Part shown: positions 34,496-41,693 of the stretch, in pieces | Numbering within the stretch: the stretch's first letter is position 1 | Layout of the letters: every line of letters begins with the position of its first letter | Assembly (NCBI RefSeq): GCF_032229225.1 | Contig: NZ_CP135076.1 | Coordinates: 2,957,001-3,021,000, forward strand | Direction of reading: 5' to 3' | DNA: 64,000 nt | DNA from: Stakelama saccharophila | GTDB taxonomy: Bacteria > Pseudomonadota > Alphaproteobacteria > Sphingomonadales > Sphingomonadaceae | Position numbers and translations under genes: made by a program | Notes under the pieces: model-generated | What the model saw: only the letters and a program-made list of their open reading frames with translations | Databases searched by the model: none | What the model was told of the DNA's origin: nothing

Positions 34496-35683
34496 TCATC
34501 CACGCCGCAATTGAGCACAATATGACGCCCAATCCTCCATAAGGAGGCGTCGCTTCTCCAGCGCGCGCCCGCGTCTGTAAGCTCGCTCAGTCTTTGATTC
34601 GATGGCGTGCGCAAGCGCCATTTCGACTACTTCGCGGGGGAAATCCGTCCGCTCTCCAGCCCAGTCTCGAAACGTCGATCGGAAGCCGTGTACAGTCACG
34701 TTTCGACACTTCATCCGACGAAGAACCATCGACATCGCCATGTTTGACAGTTTGTGGCCATCTGTATTGGTGAAAATCCGATCGCTGGCCGAGCGTGATT
34801 CTTTCGCCAAACAGTTCAGCAAGCTTAAGGCCACTTCACTCAGAGGCACCTGATGTTCGCGACCCGCTTTCATTCGTTCTCCTGGAACTGTCCAGATAGC
34901 GGCACGCAGATCCACTTCACCCCAAGTCGCGTCGAGAACCTCGCCAGAGCGTGCAGCGGTCAAAATCGTAAATTCGAGCGCCCGTGCAGCGATCGCGGGC
35001 CTCCTCCGCAATTCGCCCATGAAAGCAGCTAGTTCAATAAAGGGTAGTGCTGCATGATGCTCAACCGACACCTTAGGCCGTCGCGGCAACAGAAGATCGA
35101 GATGCCCACGCCAGCGCGCCGGATTTTCTCCGCTCCGATGACCTTTGGCCTTCGCTGCATCGAGCACGCGCTCAATGCGGCCACGAACGCGCGAAGCGGT
35201 TTCAGGCAGTTCCAACCAAATCGGTCGCAGAACTTCGACGACATCTTCTGTCTGGATCTCATCAACGGGTTTGGAGAACAGTCGCGCCGCATGCGTACGT
35301 AGCGTCGACCGCCACTGCTTACGATGCTTTTCGTTTCGAAAACCGGATTCAATATCGTCAATCAGTGCTTCGGTGAATGGTCCGAACAAAACTGTCGTAG
35401 TTGCGGCGATCGACTTCGATTCTCGCCGTTCTTCGATAGGATCGCGGCCTTCCAGAAAGAGCTGCCGAGCTTCAAGTGCTTTGGCGCGCGCTTGTCCGAG
35501 GGAGACATCGAGAAGGGATCCGAGTCCCATTTCCCGGCGCTTTCCATTGATCATACAGATAAAAAGCCATGACCGACTACCGGTCCTTCTGACCCGCAGA
35601 TAGAGTCCTCCGCCATCCGAATAGACACCCGGCTTCGTCAGACCGGCAATCTGGCGAACGTGAAGCTTTCCGCGAGCATGCAT
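34496..35683 (-). CDS. tyrosine integrase of P4/DUF4102 type
   Basis: 395 residues. The N-terminal DUF4102-like domain (IAGLTKPGVYSDGGGLYLRV, REMGLGSLLDVSLGQARAKA) is followed by a core-binding domain and a catalytic domain with Arg245 (ARSGE), His332/Arg335 (HGFRSTFRDW), His359 (ALAH) and nucleophile Tyr369 (AYRRG). All catalytic residues are intact. ATG at 35683 is chosen from the N-terminal homology. The gene begins about 190 bases from a tRNA-Ser gene, the typical position for an integrase acting on the tRNA 3' end. It probably mobilised the adjacent metal-resistance island. Confidence 0.9.
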   Translation of the reverse strand: MHARGKLHVRQIAGLTKPGVYSDGGGLYLRVRRTGSRSWLFICMINGKRREMGLGSLLDVSLGQARAKALEARQLFLEGRDPIEERRESKSIAATTTVLFGPFTEALIDDIESGFRNEKHRKQWRSTLRTHAARLFSKPVDEIQTEDVVEVLRPIWLELPETASRVRGRIERVLDAAKAKGHRSGENPARWRGHLDLLLPRRPKVSVEHHAALPFIELAAFMGELRRRPAIAARALEFTILTAARSGEVLDATWGEVDLRAAIWTVPGERMKAGREHQVPLSEVALSLLNCLAKESRSASDRIFTNTDGHKLSNMAMSMVLRRMKCRNVTVHGFRSTFRDWAGERTDFPREVVEMALAHAIESKTERAYRRGRALEKRRLLMEDWASYCAQLRRG

Positions 35684-35730
35684 CCTGAGAACCTCGAATA
35701 AGGTATGCGGCACATATTCGGAAAAAGCTA

Positions 35731-35751
35731 GTCATAAAAGTGGTCATAAAA
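35731..35751. repeat. direct repeat near the integrase start
   Basis: GTCATAAAA occurs twice (35731-35739 and 35743-35751) between the integrase gene and the tRNA. Short direct repeats here can be arm-type integrase or excisionase sites. By-eye observation. Confidence 0.4.
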
Positions 35752-35874
35752 ATATCTACGGTCTGGGACGAACGATCGCGACCGACCGCGGATAATTCAC
35801 CCGCATAAAGCGCCGTTTTTCAGCGGTTTTTGTTAATTGCGGCGGTTCGTCAAAGCTCGCCGAAGACCGGCGGC

Positions 35875-35967
35875 TGGCGGAGACGGAGGGATTCGAACCC
35901 TCGGTACCGGTAATCCCGGTACGGCGGTTTAGCAAACCGCTGGTTTCAGCCACTCACCCACGTCTCC
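35875..35967 (-). tRNA. tRNA-Ser (GCU anticodon)
   Basis: A minus-strand tRNA. Acceptor stem GGAGACG pairs with CGTCTCC, the anticodon stem-loop has loop TTGCTAA (anticodon GCT), a long variable arm is present, and the T-arm reads GGTTCGAATCC. An encoded CCA follows the discriminator. The long variable arm and anticodon fix it as tRNA-Ser reading AGC/AGU codons. Its 3' end faces the integrase, so it is the probable insertion site of the island. Confidence 0.95.
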
Positions 35968-36147
35968 GCGCCTGGCCGGAAGCGCGGGCTATAGCGATGG
36001 CGGCCGAACGGATCAATGGCGCATTGCATGGCGCGCGCCGCGCCGGACAATTCCCGTCGCAAATTGGACTCGCGTCATCGCCTGTTCATTGCAGCGCAAG
36101 CCGGTTACGGCATAGTAAGAGATACTTATCGTATGCGGGGAGGGAAA

Positions 36148-37008
36148 ATGCGTTCGTTTGGTCTCGTCTGGTTGGTCGTCATGATGATGGCGGCAATGCC
36201 TGCGACCGCGCAGATCCGGACGGTGGATCCGAACGACGTGATCGATGGCGACCTGCAACAGCCGCAAGCCGACCCGACGAGCGCGGGCGACGCCGGCGGC
36301 GCAGCGCCGAGTTACGAGCCCGCCCCGCCTTATGGCGAGCCGGAGGACCGGACCCCCACGACCGCGCCCGCCACGGTCGAGCCCGAGCCGCAGACGGCGG
36401 CCCCGGCCCGGAACGGGAACGGTGCACCCGTTCGCGGACCGGATTATGTCGCGCCGCCCGAACAGGCCGCGACGCAGCGCCAGTCGGCTTCCGGCCCTAC
36501 CGCCGGTGATACGACCGATGCGGCCAGCACCTACGGCCGCGATGACCTGATCGGCGCCGCCGAAGGCGTGTTCGGCAAGGGCGCGGCCGGCCTGGCCGAC
36601 ATTATCGAGGACATCCTCAAGGATCAGGGCCAGCCCAACGCCTATATCGCCGGGCGAGAGGCATCGGGCGCCTTCGTCGTGGGCCTGCGATACGGCTCCG
36701 GCATCATGCACCACCGTATCGAAGGATCGATGCCCGTCTATTGGACCGGTCCGTCGGTCGGGTTCGACGTCGGCGGCGACGCGGCCAAGGTCTTCGTGCT
36801 GGTCTATAACCTCTATGACTCGCAGGAACTGTACGAACGCTTCCCGGCGGCGGAGGGGCGCGCCTATTTCGTCGGCGGCTTTTCGGCCAGCTATCTACGC
36901 AAGGGCAACGTGGTGCTGATCCCCGTCCGCCTGGGCGTCGGCTGGCGGCTCGGCGCCAATATCGGCTACATGAAGTTCAGCGATCATCAGAAGTGGTTCC
37001 CCTTCTGA
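36148..37008 (+). CDS. DUF1134/EipA-like envelope protein
   Basis: 286 residues: a signal peptide (MRSFGLVWLVVMMMAAMPAT, then AQ), a long Pro/Ala/Thr-rich low-complexity linker (about residues 30-130), and a C-terminal DUF1134 domain (from about FGKGAAGLADIIEDILKDQG to DHQKWFPF) as in EipA of Brucella, an envelope-integrity protein. ATG at 36148 has GGGGAGGG upstream; the ATG at 36133 lacks it. It is the first gene on the chromosomal side of the tRNA. Confidence 0.85.
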   Translation: MRSFGLVWLVVMMMAAMPATAQIRTVDPNDVIDGDLQQPQADPTSAGDAGGAAPSYEPAPPYGEPEDRTPTTAPATVEPEPQTAAPARNGNGAPVRGPDYVAPPEQAATQRQSASGPTAGDTTDAASTYGRDDLIGAAEGVFGKGAAGLADIIEDILKDQGQPNAYIAGREASGAFVVGLRYGSGIMHHRIEGSMPVYWTGPSVGFDVGGDAAKVFVLVYNLYDSQELYERFPAAEGRAYFVGGFSASYLRKGNVVLIPVRLGVGWRLGANIGYMKFSDHQKWFPF

Positions 37009-37017
37009 CGGGGCGGT

Positions 37018-38343
37018 TCAGCCGAATTCGGTCGCCTCGAACCGGATCGGACGGCCGGTCGCCTGATCGATCAACTCGTCATTCCACATCACCCGCCGGC
37101 CGCGGATGATCGTGCCGATCGGCTTGCCGGTCAGCGTCCGGCCGGTGAAGGGAGACCAGCCCGCGCGCGACGCGACCCAGCCTTCGTCGATGGTCCAGCG
37201 CCGCTTGCGGTCGACGATGGTGAAATCGGCGTCATAGCCGCACACGATCCGCCCCTTGCCGACGATCCCGAACAGGCGCTGCGCACCGGCGCTGGTCAGA
37301 TCGATCAGCCGCTCCAGCGTCAGCCGTCCGTTCGCCACATGGTCGAGCAGCAGCGGCAACAATGTCTGCACCCCCGGCATGCCGCTGGGCGACGCCGGAT
37401 ATTCGGCGGCCTTTTCCTCGCGCGTATGCGGCGCATGGTCCGAACCGATCACGTCGGGCACGCCCTGGCCCAACCAGTACCACAGGCCTTCGCGATGCGC
37501 GGCGGAGCGGACCGGCGGGTTCATCTGCGCCAGCGTGCCGAGCGCCGGATAGGCCTCCTCGGCCGCCAGCGTCAGATGCTGGGGCGTAACCTCGCACGAG
37601 GCGATATCCTTGTTGCGGCCCAGCAGTTCGAGTTCGGCCGGCGTCGTCACATGCAGCACGTGGATGCGCCGCCGGGCCTCGCGCGCCAGCCGCAGGATGC
37701 GTGTCGTCGCCAGCATCGCGCTTTCGTCGTCGCGCCATTCGGGGTGCGAGGAGGGGTCGCCCTTGCGGCGAAGATGGGCGCGTTCGTTCATCCGCGCCTC
37801 GTCCTCGGCGTGGATCGCCACACGCCTGTGGCCGGATGCCAGCACCCGGGCCAGTTCCCCGTCTTCGGCGACGAGAAGGTCCCCGGTCGACGCGCCCATG
37901 AAGATCTTCACGCCGCAGGTTCCGCGAAGGCGCTCCAGCTCCTTCAGGTGCGCCGCATTCGCCGCCGTCGCGCCGACATAGAAGGCATGGTCGCACCACA
38001 TCCGGTCGCGCGCGCGCGTCAGCTTGTCCTCGATCGCCTCCGCGCTGTCGGTGTTGGGCTTGGTGTTCGGCATCTCGAACACCGCCGTCACGCCGCCCAG
38101 CACGGCCGAGCGGCTGCCGCTTTCCAGGTCCTCCTTGTGCTCCAGCCCCGGTTCGCGGAAATGGACCTGGGTGTCGATGACGCCCGGCAGGATGTCGAGG
38201 CCGGTGCAGTCGATCGTTTCTCCGGCATCGCCATCGCCGCCGATCCGCTCGATTCTGCCGTCGCTGACGCAAATCGAGGCGTGGACCGGGCCGCCGGGCA
38301 GGTGAACGGTGCCGCCGGTGAGTTTCAGATCGTAGCTCGGCAT
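37018..38343 (-). CDS. pyrC: dihydroorotase-like amidohydrolase
   Basis: 441 residues, cytosolic. A TIM-barrel amidohydrolase of the class I dihydroorotase group, for pyrimidine synthesis (carbamoyl-aspartate to dihydroorotate). The first metal motif reads TQVHFREPG: Gln59 replaces the usual first His of HxH, while His61, Lys146 (GVKIFMGAST), the HAEDE and later GSDHAPHT motifs are present. Metal binding may therefore differ from textbook PyrC, although such Gln variants may be normal in this branch. GAAAGGGG precedes the ATG at 38343. It converges with the EipA-like gene. Confidence 0.78.
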   Translation of the reverse strand: MPSYDLKLTGGTVHLPGGPVHASICVSDGRIERIGGDGDAGETIDCTGLDILPGVIDTQVHFREPGLEHKEDLESGSRSAVLGGVTAVFEMPNTKPNTDSAEAIEDKLTRARDRMWCDHAFYVGATAANAAHLKELERLRGTCGVKIFMGASTGDLLVAEDGELARVLASGHRRVAIHAEDEARMNERAHLRRKGDPSSHPEWRDDESAMLATTRILRLAREARRRIHVLHVTTPAELELLGRNKDIASCEVTPQHLTLAAEEAYPALGTLAQMNPPVRSAAHREGLWYWLGQGVPDVIGSDHAPHTREEKAAEYPASPSGMPGVQTLLPLLLDHVANGRLTLERLIDLTSAGAQRLFGIVGKGRIVCGYDADFTIVDRKRRWTIDEGWVASRAGWSPFTGRTLTGKPIGTIIRGRRVMWNDELIDQATGRPIRFEATEFG

Positions 38344-38390
38344 CTGCAATACCCCTTTCCTGCGCTGATGGTGCGTCCTACCTGTTCACC

Positions 38391-39128
38391 ATGACCGATG
38401 CCAGCCCGGGAACCTGCCTCGCCGATCGCGCCCTCGTCCGCATCGCCGGCGACGAACCGCGATCCTTCCTTCAGGGATTGGTGACGCGCGACGTCACCCG
38501 TCTGGCGCCATCCGCGCCGATCTGGTGCGGACTGCTCGGCGCGCAGGGCAAGGCGCTGTTCGATTTCCTGCTATGGGACGATGGCGACGCCGTGCTCGTC
38601 GATTGCGAAGCGGCGCAACGCGACGCGCTGATCCAGCGGCTGGCGCTGTATCGCCTTCGCCGCAATATCGAAATCGCGCCCGTGGAGGGCGCCGTCCATT
38701 GGTCGCGGGAATCCGGGCGCGGCGTGCCCGACCCGCGGCTCGCGGATCTCGGCTATCGCTGGCTGGGGCAAGCGGGACCGCCGGACACGCGCTGGCCGGC
38801 ACATCGGCTCTCGCTCGGCGTGGTCGAGGGGGTGGCGGAACTCGGTCAGGACCGGACGCTGTGGCTCGAATGCAATGCGCGCGAGCTGAACGGGGTGAGC
38901 TTCGACAAGGGCTGCTTCATCGGTCAGGAAAACACCGCCCGCATGCATTACCGCAACAAGGTGAACCGGCGCCTGGTCGTCTGTCCGCTCGGCGAACCGG
39001 GGCCGCGCACACGTGCGGTCTATCCGGACCTCGGCTTCATGGTCGAACTGCGCAGGGTGGAGGATCTGGGCGACGCGCTGCGCCCCCCTTGGCTCGCCGA
39101 CGCCTTGCGGGACGATCTGCCCGGATAG
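38391..39128 (+). CDS. ygfZ: YgfZ/GcvT-like folate-binding protein
   Basis: 245 residues. The signature KGCFIGQE (173-180) followed by TARMHYRNKVNRRLVV is the YgfZ motif, used with folate in Fe-S cluster biogenesis or repair. The N-terminal half matches the aminomethyltransferase fold (SFLQGLVTRDV). It is divergent from the dihydroorotase-like gene by 47 bases. No odd features. Confidence 0.92.
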   Translation: MTDASPGTCLADRALVRIAGDEPRSFLQGLVTRDVTRLAPSAPIWCGLLGAQGKALFDFLLWDDGDAVLVDCEAAQRDALIQRLALYRLRRNIEIAPVEGAVHWSRESGRGVPDPRLADLGYRWLGQAGPPDTRWPAHRLSLGVVEGVAELGQDRTLWLECNARELNGVSFDKGCFIGQENTARMHYRNKVNRRLVVCPLGEPGPRTRAVYPDLGFMVELRRVEDLGDALRPPWLADALRDDLPG

Positions 39129-39884
39129 CGTGCCCGGACCGCCGATCGGTCGACCGCGGCCGTAATTCGCGGCCGCCGGAGCGGCCTGGGCGGAACCTCT
39201 CCAATCGCGCCGCGCCCTGCAGCCCTTGTACCGCGTCCATGGTCCGACACGACGCCACCGTGCGGTAACGACGATCAACCCGCGGTTTTCCGAATTGCAC
39301 GCGCGCAACTCGCCGATCGCACCTCTGCGCATGCGCTTCCTTCAAGCGGGGGGGGGCGGCCGATCGCGCACCGGAATCCGCAACCAGCATCATCCGCGCA
39401 TCAGGGGCAGGGCCGGCTCAGGAAGAGCCTCGCACCAACCTCACCTTCCTTCCCCACCTTGTGCTCCCGCGAAGGCAGGAGCCCAGTGTTCAAAGCCGAC
39501 AGCATTCGCCTTCCAGGCGGCCTCGGCGTCGACCGCACATCCCTGTTCGGACGGCGGCAGCGTGCCTGGATGGTCCGGGACACGGACCCGTCGGCAGCTC
39601 CACCGGGCGCTGCCCGAACAGTGCGATCCGGGCGAAATCCGGGAGGAGCAGACAACAGGCAGCGGACCGCGGGAGAGGCAGGCTGCAGGCACGCGACATG
39701 CGGCGCGTGTGCGGCCGGCGTTGCGGTCGGATTGGAGGAGAATTCGCGCCAGGTCCGTCGGGCGAGTGCGATACCGGCATCCGGCGCACCGCGATCGGGA
39801 TCGGAGGCCCGGCGTGCACCGGTCGACGCACCGGCGAAATGCGCAGGCGGTGCAGTCCAGCAGGCGCACCGATGAATCCGCATA
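39129..39884. other. 756-base stretch without a supported gene
   Basis: Several frames are open on both strands, but none shows a start with a ribosome-binding site or a recognisable product. It contains a REP-type hairpin (39463-39482) and a run of 10 G (39350-39359 region). It lies between ygfZ and the ompA terminator. Confidence 0.45.
39463..39482. repeat. REP-type palindrome, family A
   Basis: GCTCCCGCGAAGGCAGGAGC, a hairpin with GCTCC/GGAGC arms. The same sequence occurs at 59687-59706 (59685-59708 with longer arms). It is an intergenic repeat of the sort common in sphingomonads. Confidence 0.75.
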
Positions 39885-39914
39885 GAAAAAGGGAGGCCGG
39901 TTTCCCGACCTCCC
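39885..39914 (-). terminator. rho-independent terminator of the ompA-type gene
   Basis: On the minus strand a 10-base stem (GGGAGGTCGG paired with CCGGCCTCCC, one G-U pair) with a GAAA loop is followed by TTTTT. It lies 27 bases after the ompA-type stop. Confidence 0.85.
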
Positions 39915-39941
39915 TCTTCAAGGTTTCCGATACATCGGAGC

Positions 39942-41072
39942 TTACATGCCCGAACCCGGACCGTAGGTGATTTCCACCCGGCGGTTCTGCAGTTCGCGGA
40001 CGCCGTCGGCGGTCGCGACACGCGGACGGCTCTCGCCGAACGCTTCGGTCGAGATGACCGAGTCGGGAATGCCACGCTGCGTCAGATACGCCTGAACGGC
40101 GTCGGCACGGCGCTGGGACAGGCCCACATTGTAGGAAGCCGGACCCGACCGGTCGGCGTGACCAGCCAGCATGACCTGCGCATTGCCACAGCTCTGATAA
40201 GCCGAGATGGCGTTGTCCAGGATGCTCGCGGCTTCCGGCGTGATGTCCGATTTGTCCCAACCGAAGAACACGATGTACGGCCCAGGCGTGCACGTCACCG
40301 GTTCTGGCTCCGGTGCCGGCGGAGGCGGCGGCGGGGGAGGCGGCGGCGGGGGCGGCGGGGGCGGAGGAGGAGGCGGCGGCGGAGCGGCGCCGAAGTTATA
40401 CACCAGGCCGCCCAGAATGCTGTGCGACCGGAACCGGCCCTCGAATTCGCGACCCGTGGCATCGATCATCTTCGCGTCGTCAGCGGTGAAGAAGCGATAT
40501 TTCAGCGTCACGTCCAGATTGTCGCTCAGCGGCGCACGGACACCGGCGATGCCCTGATAGGCGAACACCGTGTCGGAGTCGTCGAGGAACGGACCACCCG
40601 AGGTCAGGGCATAATCGTCCGCCTTGACCCGAGCGAGGCCGACACCACCGCCGACAAAGCCGGAAATGCCATCGTCCGGACCGAAGTCGAGCAGACCATT
40701 GACCATGTAGCTGAGTGCCGAGGTCGAACCGCCGACATTGCCATAATCACCCGCGGGAGCGGAGCCCAGCGCACCAGACGGGCCAAAAGCCGGCGTCGTC
40801 GTGGTCGAACGATAGCTGTCTAGGCTGGCGTTGCGATACCCGACTTCGGCTTCGAGCCGGAAACCGCCGAAATCATACCCGACCGTGGCGTCGACGTCAT
40901 AGCCATAGTCATGATCTGCGGTACCCTGATCGGTCGTGCCGATATCGTAGTCGATGTCCTCCACGATCATCGGGCCACCTTCCGCACCTACATACCACGA
41001 ATTATCGCGGGCAAGCGCGGGGGAGGCGAGCGCGGTGGAGGCGAGTGCCATAGTAACGGCAAGCTTCCGCAT
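39942..41072 (-). CDS. OmpA-family porin with poly-proline linker
   Basis: 376 residues. A signal peptide (RKLAVTMALASTALASPALA) is followed by an eight-stranded beta-barrel domain (about 22-230). A run of 22 prolines (coded by 40317-40382) and a short PEPEP segment link it to a C-terminal OmpA peptidoglycan-binding domain (from about YIVFFGWDKSDITPEA to the end, with GHADRSGPASYNVGLSQRRA). The poly-proline tract is encoded by a near-repetitive GGC/GGA tract and may vary in length. AAAGGGG precedes the ATG and a strong terminator follows. Confidence 0.93.
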   Translation of the reverse strand: MRKLAVTMALASTALASPALARDNSWYVGAEGGPMIVEDIDYDIGTTDQGTADHDYGYDVDATVGYDFGGFRLEAEVGYRNASLDSYRSTTTTPAFGPSGALGSAPAGDYGNVGGSTSALSYMVNGLLDFGPDDGISGFVGGGVGLARVKADDYALTSGGPFLDDSDTVFAYQGIAGVRAPLSDNLDVTLKYRFFTADDAKMIDATGREFEGRFRSHSILGGLVYNFGAAPPPPPPPPPPPPPPPPPPPPPPAPEPEPVTCTPGPYIVFFGWDKSDITPEAASILDNAISAYQSCGNAQVMLAGHADRSGPASYNVGLSQRRADAVQAYLTQRGIPDSVISTEAFGESRPRVATADGVRELQNRRVEITYGPGSGM

Positions 41073-41178
41073 CTTAATCCCCTTTCAAAACGTCCTACGG
41101 ACAGCGCAAACTCACTACCGAAGGGAATGTTTCCGCGCAAGCGAACAAAATTACCTCGGTGTTGCCCGAAAAACACAC

Positions 41179-41685
41179 TTATTCCGGCCCGATCAGCCCA
41201 TGGGCACGCAGCGCCGAGAGGATGGCGCCGATCGCCGCGCGGGCCTGGACGTCGACCGTGGCGCCGTCCGCCGGCGCGGCGATCGCCGGCTGGCGCGGGC
41301 CCAGCACCTGTTCGCCCGCGAACACGATCGCCTCGGGCCGTATCGGATCGGCGATCCAGCCCCCGTCACCGAAGCGGTACGCGGTCCGGTCCGCGGCCGA
41401 CCACATGCGCCAACCGATGCGCGGACCGGCGAAGCGCCAGCCCGCCGCCGTCCACCCGGCGATTGCACCCGGCATGCCGGCCCAGGCGCCGCCGGGCGCA
41501 TCGCCCAGGATCCAGCATTGTCCCGCTTGCGGCGCGGCCGGCGGGTCGTCCGCCGACACCGACTCGACCACGCCTTGCACCAGCATGTCGAGCAGCGTCA
41601 GCGCCTCGTTGTGAAACATTTCCTTTTGCGCCTGGCCCGGCTGCAACAGCGGCAGCGCCAGGCGGTCGGTCTGTTCCTGGGTCAT
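41179..41685 (-). CDS. DUF2793 domain protein at the end of the GTA cluster
   Basis: 168 residues. TDRLALPLLQPGQAQKEMFH, then NEALTLLDMLVQGVVE, is the DUF2793 signature, found in alphaproteobacterial prophages and GTA clusters, probably a tail fibre or adhesin-type protein. ATG at 41685 has AGGGGGA upstream; ATG at 41697 overlaps the previous stop (ATGA) and is an alternative. Last gene of the GTA cluster. Confidence 0.8.
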   Translation of the reverse strand: MTQEQTDRLALPLLQPGQAQKEMFHNEALTLLDMLVQGVVESVSADDPPAAPQAGQCWILGDAPGGAWAGMPGAIAGWTAAGWRFAGPRIGWRMWSAADRTAYRFGDGGWIADPIRPEAIVFAGEQVLGPRQPAIAAPADGATVDVQARAAIGAILSALRAHGLIGPE

Positions 41686-41693
41686 CGTCCCCC

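Noticed and set aside
35756..35953. Minus-strand frame across the tRNA-Ser gene
   Set aside because: It reads through the tRNA itself; not a protein gene.
39226..39885. Open plus-strand frame in the ygfZ-ompA gap
   Set aside because: No start signal, low-complexity product and a REP hairpin inside; left as non-coding.
40317..40382. Tandem GGC/GGA tract as a possible CRISPR or minisatellite
   Set aside because: It is in frame inside the OmpA-type gene and codes for a proline linker; no spacers.
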